Of a stretch of DNA of 5,337 nucleotides, positions 1-5,203 are shown piece by piece (positions within the stretch are counted from its first letter, which is position 1; every line of letters begins with the position of its first letter). The DNA comes from Chloroflexales bacterium. GTDB lineage: Bacteria; Chloroflexota; Chloroflexia; Chloroflexales; Chloroflexaceae. Made by a program: the position numbers and the translations under genes. The DNA lies in the NCBI GenBank assembly GCA_013336035.1, contig JAAXUL010000523.1, forward strand, positions 704-6,040, given 5' to 3'. The notes beneath the pieces are model-generated. The model was not told where the DNA came from. It made no database searches and worked only from the letters and a program-made list of their open reading frames with translations.

Positions 1-1
1 G

Positions 2-634
2 GTTCTGGAGCAGTGGCTCAACAGCGAGCTGGCGGCCGGGCGCGCCTTCGGGCTGCGCTATGTCATCGCCACGCAGACCGCGAGCAACTTCGCGACCCGC
101 TGGCGCTCCCAGATCAGTCTGTTCGTCGCCGGCTTCCAGCCGAGCCAGTCGCAGGACACGCCGAACACCGGGCTGCGCACACAGGAGATCGCGGCCAGCG
201 GCGCGGTGCCCCCCTCGGCCCTCCCCGGCCCGCCTGCCGGCGCGGGGATCTTCTGTGTGGTTGCCGGCCGTGAGGCCGCCAATGTCCGTGCCTCTCTGAT
301 CGACGATGCCGAGCGGCGGCGCTGGCGGGAAGCGTTCAGTAGTGCTTCCGGGCGTTCTGATGCGCTGGAAGTGCTTCCGCACCAGAGCGAAGCCGCGGCT
401 GAACGCCTGCCTCAGGCTGGCGGAAGCGTGGAAGCGCCACTTGTGACCGATGCAGAGCGGCAAGCGATCATCGCCGCGGCCCGCGAGGAGCCCTCGCGCC
501 GCAAGGTCTGCCAGCGGGTCTTCGGCACCGCCGGCGGGCGGGCCTGGGAGAAGGTCAAATTGATTCTTGATCAAGAAGAGCTGCTTACAAATGCTCCTCA
601 GGAATCTATTCCGCCCCGCAGGCTTTCGGCGTAG
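2..634 (+). CDS. FtsK/TraG-like DNA translocase ATPase, C-terminal part (5' partial)
   Basis: The frame is open from base 2 to a TAG at 632-634, giving the last 210 residues; the start and the Walker A and B motifs lie upstream of the window. Residues 10-30 contain GRAFGLRYVIATQTAS, which matches the 'GIH-l-lATQ-PS' strand and sensor motif of the RecA-like fold in FtsK/SpoIIIE and TraG/VirD4-type pumps. A PPSALPGPPAGAG stretch (70-82) and a short strand follow, as in the end of such ATPase domains. Residues 110-148 are a low-complexity linker, and 149-195 form a helical tail (AERQAIIAAA then RKVCQRVFG...AWEKVKLIL) that could be a small DNA-binding domain, as in FtsK gamma. The likely role is pumping DNA through the membrane during conjugative transfer, judged from its place beside xis and int. 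A chromosome-segregation or virion-packaging ATPase is a less likely alternative. Confidence 0.65.
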   Translation, partial: VLEQWLNSELAAGRAFGLRYVIATQTASNFATRWRSQISLFVAGFQPSQSQDTPNTGLRTQEIAASGAVPPSALPGPPAGAGIFCVVAGREAANVRASLIDDAERRRWREAFSSASGRSDALEVLPHQSEAAAERLPQAGGSVEAPLVTDAERQAIIAAAREEPSRRKVCQRVFGTAGGRAWEKVKLILDQEELLTNAPQESIPPRRLSA

Positions 635-644
635 TGCAGCTCTC

Positions 645-653
645 TGCTACTAT
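645..653 (+). promoter_or_regulatory. Possible extended -10 promoter before the HTH gene
   Basis: TGC-TACTAT at 645-653 is an extended -10 element (TGn plus 4 of 6 bases of TATAAT). The predicted start of transcription is near 660, 34 bases before the ATG at 694. The -35 position (625-630, TTCGGC) is poor. This is a weak call: the 59-base gap after the ATPase gene also permits plain read-through. Confidence 0.25.
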
Positions 654-680
654 GGCTCGTGATGATAAAGCGAACCATAA

Positions 681-687
681 AAGGAGG
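681..687 (+). promoter_or_regulatory. Ribosome binding site that fixes the start at 694
   Basis: AAGGAGG is a perfect Shine-Dalgarno core, 6 bases before ATG 694. It decides against the longer in-frame GTG at 634, which would overlap the upstream stop codon, has no such signal, and would add 20 basic, non-conserved-looking residues. Confidence 0.75.
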
Positions 688-693
688 CAGTCA

Positions 694-1215
694 ATGGATG
701 ACTCGTATCACCAGGAGCAATACTACTTCAATGGAACGCCCGCGCAATTCGGGCGTGACGTTAAGATCTTGATCCTCAATGGCGATGAGCGGCGCCATCC
801 CCGTCACTATACTGCGGCCGACTATTCACGCCGCCGCCCATACCGGGTTCACCTGCTCAATCAGGGGCGTGACGAGATCATCGGCCGGGTCGAGACTCGG
901 CACGACAAAGAGCGAACCCTCCTTATTGTCTCCTGGCCTGTAGATTACGCCGAAGGCGCACGCGCTTCTTGGAGCCAGCTCCAAGCGGATCTTGCTTCCC
1001 TGGATTGGCAGATCGAGCCGGTCCCTGGCCCCCCTCCAACAGACGTAGTTTTTGCCGACTATTATCGGCGGCGTGCTATGGGGGATAAGGTTACGTTGAA
1101 AGATATCGCCCAAGAACACGGCTATAGCCCGGAATATCTCCGGCGTGTTAAAGCCGACTATGATCGACGTACAGACCGGCGCTCATCGGGAAATGCGAGA
1201 AAGGATAAAATGTGA
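694..1215 (+). CDS. Unrecognised 173-aa protein with C-terminal helix-turn-helix
   Basis: I do not recognise this family. The start is set by the strong ribosome binding site at 681-687. Residues 1-110 look like a compact alpha/beta domain: strand-like stretches are VKILIL (23-28), YRVHLL (50-55), EIIGRVET (61-68) and TLLIVSWPV (75-83), and a helix rich in Trp, Gln and Leu spans about 90-105. After a proline-rich hinge (PVPGPPPTD, 109-117), residues 118-160 hold a helix and a probable helix-turn-helix (VTLKDIAQEHGYSPEYLRRV, 133-152) followed by a very basic tail. The TLKDIAQEHGYSPEYLRRV pattern is typical of recruited sigma-like or transposase-like HTH units that bind DNA. Its place between the ATPase and xis/int suggests a regulator or accessory DNA-binding protein of element transfer, but that is inference. 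Its TGA (1213-1215) shares a base with the next possible start. Confidence 0.7.
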   Translation: MDDSYHQEQYYFNGTPAQFGRDVKILILNGDERRHPRHYTAADYSRRRPYRVHLLNQGRDEIIGRVETRHDKERTLLIVSWPVDYAEGARASWSQLQADLASLDWQIEPVPGPPPTDVVFADYYRRRAMGDKVTLKDIAQEHGYSPEYLRRVKADYDRRTDRRSSGNARKDKM

Positions 1216-1352
1216 TGGTAACAATTTTGATGCTTTTTGGCTTTGTAATGGCATTTACAAGATGCGCAGGGCATGCTATTGTTGCGCCAGGTGACGCACA
1301 AGTGTGCCACCTAGTGGCGGAGAAGGACGATCGTGGCAAGGGTAGCGTATGA
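1215..1352 (+). CDS. Possible small ORF, 45 aa, coupled at both ends
   Basis: An ATG at 1215 overlaps the preceding TGA (TGATG), and its own TGA (1350-1352) overlaps the next ATG (1349). AGGA at 1202-1205 lies 9 bases upstream as a possible ribosome binding site. The peptide begins with a hydrophobic stretch (VTILMLFGFVMAFT, residues 2-15) and ends with a polar, charged tail containing AEKDDRGKGSV, so it could be a single-pass membrane peptide. Cys17 is not in a proper lipobox. No family is recognised. The overlaps on both sides argue for translation coupling, but a promoter candidate and inverted repeats occupy the same bases, so this stretch may simply be regulatory DNA that happens to be open. 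Confidence 0.3.
   Translation: MVTILMLFGFVMAFTRCAGHAIVAPGDAQVCHLVAEKDDRGKGSV
1254..1282 (+). promoter_or_regulatory. Probable promoter for xis-int
   Basis: TTTACA (1254-1259, 5 of 6 to the -35 consensus) and TATTGT (1277-1282, 4 of 6 to the -10) are spaced by exactly 17 bases. The -10 is preceded by TGC (1274-1276), an extended -10 element. Transcription would start near 1289, giving a leader of about 60 bases to the excisionase ATG at 1349. This would let excision and integration be switched separately from the upstream transfer genes. Confidence 0.45.
1290..1318. promoter_or_regulatory. Two adjoining inverted repeats, possible operator
   Basis: GCACA-AG-TGTGC (1296-1307) and GCCAC-CTA-GTGGC (1306-1318) are dyads with perfect 5-base arms, overlapping by two bases. 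An outer GGTG (1290-1293) can also pair with CACC (1308-1311). They lie just after the predicted start of the xis-int transcript, where a repressor would block it. The loops of 2-3 bases suit a protein-binding dyad better than an RNA hairpin. Candidate binders are the HTH protein encoded at 694-1215 or the excisionase itself. Chance short dyads cannot be excluded. Confidence 0.3.
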
Positions 1353-1552
1353 GCACAAATCAGGATATAAAGCCCACTAGCTCTGTGTTAACAATTGCCG
1401 AGGCAGCCGAGCATCTAAAGGTTTCATACCGCCAGATGTTTCGCTTCTTCGAGACCGGCGAACTTCGTCCGATTCGGTTGAGCGATCGGATCGTTCGCGT
1501 CCGACTTGAAGATCTAAATGACTTGCTGAATCGTAAGCAGGGAGCTGTGTGA
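1349..1552 (+). CDS. xis: Excisionase-family MerR-type HTH protein
   Basis: This is a 67-residue protein of the excisionase/DNA-binding family. LTIAEAAEHLKVSYRQMFRFFETGEL (residues 14-39) is the winged HTH typical of this family: 'lT-eEAA-yL-vs-rtv-rli--GeL'. It is followed by the wing (PIRLSDRIVRVRLEDLNDLL, 41-60) with the usual 'R--R-DL--' ending. Known role: binds arm sites near att and steers the tyrosine recombinase toward excision, or acts as an element regulator. AAGGG at 1338-1342 serves as ribosome binding site 6 bases before the ATG. The stop overlaps the integrase start (TGATG at 1550-1554), so the two are translated together. Length is usual for the family. A plain transcription factor role is the alternative. 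Confidence 0.8.
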   Translation: MSTNQDIKPTSSVLTIAEAAEHLKVSYRQMFRFFETGELRPIRLSDRIVRVRLEDLNDLLNRKQGAV

Positions 1553-2742
1553 TGGCCCGGCGTAAGCTAATACCCAAGCCAAAGCGCGGCTATGGCAATG
1601 GGAGTGTACACGAAGAAAAGGAGGACTCTGGACGTTGGATCGCAGAGCTAGACGGTGTCCGGCGGCGAGCTAAGTCTAGAGAGGAGGCGGAGGAAAAACT
1701 TCGCCTCCTTCAGGAATTACGTGACCACCGCGTAGATATCGGCAAGAGTAGTCAACTGCTGGGGCAGTGGCTCACGATATGGTTAAGCGTCTGCTTGCCT
1801 GGCCGCGAGAAGCCGTTGAAGGCTCGCACTCTCCAGGGATATGCGGAGATCATCCGTCTTTATATCACTCCCTACCGGATATCCCAACTGGCCCTTGAGA
1901 CGGTCTCCGCTAAGGACATCCGAGCTTGGTTAGCCGAGCTTAAATGCAAAGGCCTCTCTGGTAACACGCGAGCTAACGCCTTCCGGCGGCTACGAACTGC
2001 TCTTGCAGATGCGTGTCGAGAGAAGCTTATCGCGGCTAACCCGGCCGATGAAGTTGAGGAGCCGGATACATCCGACGCGAAGAAGCCGGTTGTCCTGGGC
2101 CTGGCGGGGGTAGCGCGGTTTCTCGCAGCCTGGGAAGGACACCGGCTTTACGCTCTGTTTGCTACGGCCATCACTATTGGGCTAAGGCCGAGCGAGTTGC
2201 TTGGGTTGCGGTGGCAGGATGTAGATCTGGACGCTCGAACAATATGTGTTCAGGGGCAGCTCCATCGGCTTAAGGTGGATCTAGATCAGCTTCGTAAACC
2301 TGTATGGGTCGACTCCACGAAGACACCAGCCGGGCAACGCACGATACACTTTCCGCCTGAAATTGCCGACATCTTCGTTGTCTGGCGTGAGTTACAGCAG
2401 CAGGAACAGGCGGCGCTTGGGTTGGCCTGGCCTCACGGCGGCTACCTCTTCACGACGCTTGCTGGCACGCCGCTAAATAAGGATAACATCCGCCGCGATT
2501 TCAAGAAGTCGCTCCGTCGCGCAGGGTTGCCTGACATGACTCGCCACGATCTTCGCCACTCGGCAGCATCACTCATGCTGGCGCAGGGCGAGGACATCGA
2601 AGCAGTCAAGGAAGTGATTGGTCACTCGTCTCGGGCTGTGCTGGAGCGCATCTATGCCCATGCCCTTCCTGAGAATAAGCGTAGGGCCGGCGAGAGTCTA
2701 GGCTTCCTGCTTCGGCGGGAAGACGAGGAGAAGGAGGAATAG
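1552..2742 (+). CDS. int: Tyrosine recombinase / site-specific integrase
   Basis: This is a 396-residue phage/ICE-type integrase that cuts and joins attP and attB. Numbered from ATG 1552: residues 12-48 form an AP2-like arm-binding domain (GYGNGSVHEE...GRWIAELDGVRRRAKSREEA). Residues 70-165 form the SAM-like core-binding domain, and 180-385 the catalytic domain. All catalytic positions are visible: Arg212 (GLRPSELLGLRW), Lys257 (STKTPAGQRTI), His332 and Arg335 (HDLRHSAA), His358 (IGHSS) and nucleophile Tyr368 (RIYAHA). So it should be active. AGGGAG at 1539-1544 sits 7 bases before ATG 1552; a GTG at 1549 adds only one Met and is less favoured. The start overlaps the excisionase stop. The gene ends 77 bases from the 3' end of tRNA-Ala, its likely target. 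The tail is very acidic (EDEEKEE), which is slightly unusual. Confidence 0.95.
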   Translation: MARRKLIPKPKRGYGNGSVHEEKEDSGRWIAELDGVRRRAKSREEAEEKLRLLQELRDHRVDIGKSSQLLGQWLTIWLSVCLPGREKPLKARTLQGYAEIIRLYITPYRISQLALETVSAKDIRAWLAELKCKGLSGNTRANAFRRLRTALADACREKLIAANPADEVEEPDTSDAKKPVVLGLAGVARFLAAWEGHRLYALFATAITIGLRPSELLGLRWQDVDLDARTICVQGQLHRLKVDLDQLRKPVWVDSTKTPAGQRTIHFPPEIADIFVVWRELQQQEQAALGLAWPHGGYLFTTLAGTPLNKDNIRRDFKKSLRRAGLPDMTRHDLRHSAASLMLAQGEDIEAVKEVIGHSSRAVLERIYAHALPENKRRAGESLGFLLRREDEEKEE

Positions 2743-2760
2743 TAATGCGAACTTCCCCCA

Positions 2761-2812
2761 GCTTTTCCCTCAGGGAAAGCAGAACGCCGAACTCCTCATT
2801 GGAATTCGGCGT
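2761..2812 (-). terminator. Tandem hairpins between integrase and tRNA-Ala, probable terminator
   Basis: Hairpin A pairs ACGCCGAACTCC (2784-2795) with GGAATTCGGCGT (2801-2812): 11 of 12 positions match around a 5-base loop. Hairpin B pairs GCTTTTCCC (2761-2769) with GGGAAAGC (2773-2780), with one bulged T and a 3-base loop. They fill the gap between two convergent genes. Read on the minus strand, hairpin A begins 7 bases after the tRNA-Ala CCA and is followed by TTCTGCTTT, a partly U-rich tail, so it best serves the tRNA operon. It could also stop + strand transcripts from the integrase, although no U-run is present in that direction. Confidence 0.5.
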
Positions 2813-2819
2813 CCCAACG

Positions 2820-2845
2820 TGGTGGAGCGACGGGGATTCGAACCC
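2820..2845 (-). other. Inferred att site (tRNA-Ala 3' end)
   Basis: The T-arm, acceptor 3' strand and CCA of tRNA-Ala lie here, facing the integrase 3' end. Integrases of this type usually recombine within the T-arm to 3' end of a tRNA, and the tRNA is restored by the element's own copy. The tRNA is intact, which fits. The exact core is not visible because the other att copy is outside the window. Confidence 0.45.
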
Positions 2846-2895
2846 CGGACCTCCTGCTTGCAAAGCAGGCGCTCTCCCAGCTAAGCTATCGCCCC
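2820..2895 (-). tRNA. tRNA-Ala (TGC anticodon)
   Basis: The 76-base cloverleaf includes an encoded CCA (complement of 2820-2822) and discriminator A (2823). The acceptor stem is GGGGCGA/TCGCTCC with one G-T pair. The D-arm is GCTTAGCTGGGAGAGC. The anticodon stem CCTGC/GCAGG encloses TTTGCAA, with anticodon TGC read from 2862 to 2860. The T-arm carries GGTTCGAATCC. It decodes GCN alanine codons. It is the second gene of a two-tRNA operon with tRNA-Ile and is the likely insertion site of the element to its left. Confidence 0.97.
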
Positions 2896-2899
2896 AAAT

Positions 2900-2972
2900 G
2901 AATAGAGAATTGAGAACGATGAATCTTGAATGTCCGAACCATTCTCAATTCGCTATTCTCAACTCTCTATTC
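2900..2972 (-). repeat. Inter-tRNA inverted repeat with 14-base tandem units
   Basis: GAATAGAGAATTGAGAA (2900-2916) is the reverse complement of 2956-2972 at 16 of 17 positions. In the minus-strand transcript the one exception becomes a G-U pair, so the RNA can form an unbroken 17-bp stem with a 39-base loop. The right arm is also part of a tandem repeat: TCAATTCGCTATTC (2945-2958) and TCAACTCTCTATTC (2959-2972) match at 12 of 14. The first copy can pair as an alternative, since 2942-2951 is exactly complementary to 2907-2916. Such a stem between two tRNAs could be an RNase III processing site. It may instead be a dispersed AT-rich repeat. Confidence 0.6.
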
Positions 2973-2977
2973 GGTGC

Positions 2978-3054
<77 letters not shown>

Positions 3055-3068
3055 TCACAACGCGGTGG

Positions 3069-3097
3069 AGTATAGCATAGAGCCTTATATGTGTCAA
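3069..3097 (-). promoter_or_regulatory. Near-consensus promoter of the tRNA-Ile/tRNA-Ala operon
   Basis: Read on the minus strand, TTGACA (complement of 3092-3097, perfect -35) and TATACT (complement of 3069-3074, 5 of 6 to the -10) are spaced by exactly 17 bases. Transcription should start near 3062. The stretch after the -10 (CCACCGCG) is GC-rich, like the discriminator of stable-RNA promoters under growth-rate or stringent control. It shows that the tRNA pair is transcribed by itself and not as part of an rRNA operon. Confidence 0.85.
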
Positions 3098-3259
3098 ATT
3101 CTCTTGCCATCTCGCTTCCGCCCGGCCCGTAAATGGGTTCAGGCTGCGGAGGCGGCCTTTGCTCGCAGCGCCCGCAGCTTCAGCCGCCGGGCGGGCACGG
3201 GATACAAGGTGTCGACGCCCCACCCGGCTGGCGATCTGGCGCTCCCCTCCGCATAGATA
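3098..3259. other. Non-coding spacer between divergent promoters
   Basis: This GC-rich stretch separates the tRNA promoter (minus strand) from the clpS promoter (plus strand). The short open frames here have no ribosome binding sites or recognisable protein features. It is rich in small dyads (GCTGCG/CGCAGC near 3143-3179, CCGCC/GGGCGG near 3186-3195), but I see no convincing RNA gene. Confidence 0.5.
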
Positions 3260-3268
3260 TGCTATACT
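3260..3268 (+). promoter_or_regulatory. Extended -10 promoter of clpS
   Basis: TGC-TATACT is a TGn extended -10 with 5 of 6 bases to consensus. The -35 position (3240-3245) shows little similarity, which the extended element may offset. Transcription would start near 3275, about 36 bases before the clpS ATG. Confidence 0.55.
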
Positions 3269-3310
3269 AGCCGCCGAAACGACGTATTTGCATCGCGGTG
3301 GGGATGCGCC

Positions 3311-3634
3311 ATGTCAACCCAGAATCCCGATACGCGGGTCATACCAGATGTCACATATGTTGTTGTCAATCGCGAAGATCTGGAGAAGCCCTACCGGGTG
3401 ATCGTCGAGAATGATGATGTTACCCCGATGGGCTTTGTCGTGATGGTGCTGCGACTCTTTTTTGGCCTGAGTATGGCCGAGGCGATGAATGTGATGCTCA
3501 CCGCCCATACGCAGGGGCGCGCATTGGTGACAACGCTGCCTTTTGAAGAGGCGCAGGATCGGGTCTATAGCGCCCATACGGTCGCCCGCGAAGAGGGATA
3601 CCCGCTCACCTTCTACCTTGAGCCTGATGAGTAG
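3311..3634 (+). CDS. clpS: ATP-dependent Clp protease adaptor protein ClpS
   Basis: This is a 107-residue cytoplasmic adaptor that carries N-degron substrates to the ClpA/ClpC-ClpP protease. Residues 28-105 align along their length with E. coli ClpS: YRVIVENDDVTPMGFV (28-43), VLRLFF (46-51), MLTAHTQGRA (62-71), EEAQDRV (79-85), AREEGYPLTFYLE (92-104). The binding-pocket residues Asn34, Asp35, Thr38, Met40 (gatekeeper), Met62 and His66 are all present and happen to carry the same numbers as in E. coli, where position 65 is Val rather than Ala. The N-terminal 27 residues are variable, as is usual for the part that enters the Clp ring. GGGGA at 3300-3304 is the ribosome binding site, 6 bases before the ATG. 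No clpA/clpC lies beside it here. Length and motifs are normal. Confidence 0.95.
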   Translation: MSTQNPDTRVIPDVTYVVVNREDLEKPYRVIVENDDVTPMGFVVMVLRLFFGLSMAEAMNVMLTAHTQGRALVTTLPFEEAQDRVYSAHTVAREEGYPLTFYLEPDE

Positions 3635-3648
3635 ATGATATAGAACGA

Positions 3649-3672
3649 GCGACAGGTGGCCTTGGCTGTCGC
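3649..3672 (+). terminator. Weak hairpin after clpS
   Basis: GCGACAG (3649-3655) pairs perfectly with CTGTCGC (3666-3672) around a 10-base loop, 14 bases after the clpS stop. It is followed by ATAGCTTTCT, a poor U-tract. It may attenuate read-through into the lipoprotein gene, for which I see no clear promoter of its own. Confidence 0.35.
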
Positions 3673-3696
3673 ATAGCTTTCTCATCTGGAGTCATA

Positions 3697-5196
3697 ATGG
3701 ACACCCGGCCTTGTATCGCCGCTCTGCTCCTGTCTGGCGTGCTGCTGCTCGCTGCCTGCGCGCCCGCTGCCACCACCGCCCCTAGCCCGTCCCCCGCGCC
3801 GACGGTGATGCCGACCACGCCCCCTAGCCCAACCCCGGCCCCCGTCTTTGCCGCCGGCTCGCAGGTGGCCGGGGTCGATGTCTCTGGCCTCAGCCTTGAC
3901 GCCGCCCGCGAACGGCTGGCCGCCGAGCTAAAGAGAACCGCCCCGCCGATCACGCTGGAGGCCGGCGAGGCTACCCTCAGCCTTGCGCCGGCGACGATCG
4001 GGCTGGCCACCTCGCCCGATGACCTGATTGCCAAGGCCGCTGCGGCCCTCCAGGCTGGCAAGCCGGTCGCTGTGCCGCTCAGCGTTGGGCTCGACGAGCA
4101 GGCCCTGCGCGCCCAGTTGGCCGACTTGGCCGCCCTGGCTGCCATCCCACCCCAGATTAGCGTGATCAGTTCGACCCGCACGATCTCGCGCAGCTTCGCC
4201 TATACCCCCGGTATGATCCTTGATGTTGATACGGCCTTCGACGAAGTTAGCCGGCAGCTCAGCGCTGCGCGCCTGCCTAGCACGATTGCCCTGACCCTTA
4301 GCCAGGATCTGGCCGTGCCTAAGGTGAGTGCTGCGCGCTTGCAGGCTGAGGTCGAGGCGATGGCCGATACGTGGGACGGCGTGGTTGGCTTTCATCTCTA
4401 CGACCTGGCCAGCGGCGATACGGTGCGCCTCCACGATAAGACGGTCTTTGCTGGGGCGAGCACGATCAAGGTGGCGATCATGCTCAATGCCTATATCAAC
4501 CTAGCCGAGTTTAGCGAGAAGCAGGAGTTCTGGCTGGGCGAGATGATTAAGTATAGCGATAATATCTCGGCTAACCACCTGCTTGAGGCGGCCGCCGGTG
4601 GCTATGGCACCGCGCTGGCCTTCACCGGTGCCGAGCAGATGAGCACGATGCTCGCTGATGACCTGGGCTTGGAGAATCTCTACCTCTACGTGCCCTACGA
4701 GGCGACCGATTTTATTAAGCAGAATAAGGTCAAGTATAAGTGTGGCCCCAAGGATCCGGTCGGCGAGCCACCCTATACCGAGACGGGCTGCGCGCTGCGC
4801 GCCAATCCCTACGCGATCGCCCAGGTCTATAAGGCGATCGATGCCTGCGCGAACGGCGAGGGTGTGCTGCTTGAGACATTTGATTTGCTGAGCGCCGATC
4901 GCTGCCAGGAGATGCTCGACCGCCTGGCCACCAATGGCGATAAGTCCCGCCTAGTGGCGGGCTTGCCCAAGGGTACCCGCGCTGAGCATAAGAGTGGCTG
5001 GATCAGTGATACCCAGGCAGATAATGGCGTCATACGAACACCAGGTGGCGACTATGTGATCTCGGTCTATATTTACAAACAGGCACCCACCCCCGACGCA
5101 ATCTGGCCTGATGAGCAGATGACGCCTGTCATCGCCGCCTTCTCGCGGCTGGCGTACACGGCGTATAACCCGATCAAGCTCGATCCGGACAAATAG
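3697..5196 (+). CDS. Lipoprotein: YoaR-like domain plus class A beta-lactamase-like serine hydrolase
   Basis: This 499-residue protein should be exported and lipid-anchored. A hydrophobic signal (residues 7-20) ends in lipobox LAAC with Cys21. A Pro/Ser/Thr/Ala linker (22-50) follows. Residues 56-205 resemble the YoaR/VanW-associated putative peptidoglycan-binding fold (AGVDVSGLSLDAARERLAAEL at 58-78). Residues 212-485 are a penicillin-recognising serine hydrolase domain with all three signature motifs: Ser255-x-x-Lys258 (GASTIKVAI), Ser287-Asp288-Asn289 (YSDNIS) and Lys432-Ser433-Gly434 (HKSGW). I do not find the ExxLN omega-loop motif that deacylates beta-lactams, so a true beta-lactamase is doubtful; cell-wall peptidase or related hydrolase is more likely. 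Cys349, Cys365, Cys384 and Cys403 could form disulphides outside the cell. GGAG at 3688-3691 is 5 bases before the ATG. The gene stands alone between clpS and a sensor fragment. Confidence 0.85.
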   Translation: MDTRPCIAALLLSGVLLLAACAPAATTAPSPSPAPTVMPTTPPSPTPAPVFAAGSQVAGVDVSGLSLDAARERLAAELKRTAPPITLEAGEATLSLAPATIGLATSPDDLIAKAAAALQAGKPVAVPLSVGLDEQALRAQLADLAALAAIPPQISVISSTRTISRSFAYTPGMILDVDTAFDEVSRQLSAARLPSTIALTLSQDLAVPKVSAARLQAEVEAMADTWDGVVGFHLYDLASGDTVRLHDKTVFAGASTIKVAIMLNAYINLAEFSEKQEFWLGEMIKYSDNISANHLLEAAAGGYGTALAFTGAEQMSTMLADDLGLENLYLYVPYEATDFIKQNKVKYKCGPKDPVGEPPYTETGCALRANPYAIAQVYKAIDACANGEGVLLETFDLLSADRCQEMLDRLATNGDKSRLVAGLPKGTRAEHKSGWISDTQADNGVIRTPGGDYVISVYIYKQAPTPDAIWPDEQMTPVIAAFSRLAYTAYNPIKLDPDK

Positions 5197-5203
5197 AAAG
5201 GGC

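Larger units (their letters stand above)
1..2822 (+). mobile_element. Right end of an integrated element (putative ICE) at tRNA-Ala
   Basis: Five consecutive + strand reading frames (FtsK/TraG-like ATPase, HTH protein, small ORF, excisionase-like protein, tyrosine integrase) end next to the 3' end of a tRNA-Ala gene on the opposite strand. Seen directly: gene content, order and the 77-base gap between integrase stop and tRNA. Known: tyrosine integrases of this kind commonly use tRNA 3' ends as attB, and actinomycete integrative conjugative elements carry an FtsK-like Tra, Xis and Int. Inferred: the element is conjugative and its other end lies left of base 1. No second copy of the tRNA 3' end is present in the window, so the att core cannot be measured. 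Codon choice in the xis and int genes looks less GC-biased than in the lipoprotein gene on the right, consistent with foreign origin. Confidence 0.65.

Noticed and set aside
206..634. ATG at 206 as start of a separate 142-residue protein
   Set aside because: The frame is open back to base 2 and the upstream residues carry the FtsK-like ATQ motif, so the ATG is internal to a larger gene.
634..693. GTG at 634 as the start of the HTH protein
   Set aside because: It overlaps the previous stop and lacks a ribosome binding site, while ATG 694 has a perfect AAGGAGG 6 bases upstream.
1148..1339. Minus-strand frame of 63 residues
   Set aside because: No ribosome binding site or recognisable features; it covers the 3' part of the HTH gene and the xis control region.
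2606..2863. Minus-strand frame through tRNA-Ala into the integrase gene
   Set aside because: It consists of tRNA and integrase antisense with no start signal.
2896..2977. CRISPR-like repeats between the tRNAs
   Set aside because: The two units are adjacent 14-base tandem copies with no spacers of regular length, and no cas gene is present.
3065..3256. Short + strand frame between the tRNA promoter and clpS
   Set aside because: It starts within the tRNA promoter region, lacks a ribosome binding site and has Arg/Ala-rich, non-protein-like composition.
3606..4434. Two long minus-strand frames opposite the lipoprotein gene
   Set aside because: They are low-complexity (Ala, Gly, Ser, Arg) shadows of a GC-rich gene whose + strand product has a lipobox and catalytic motifs.
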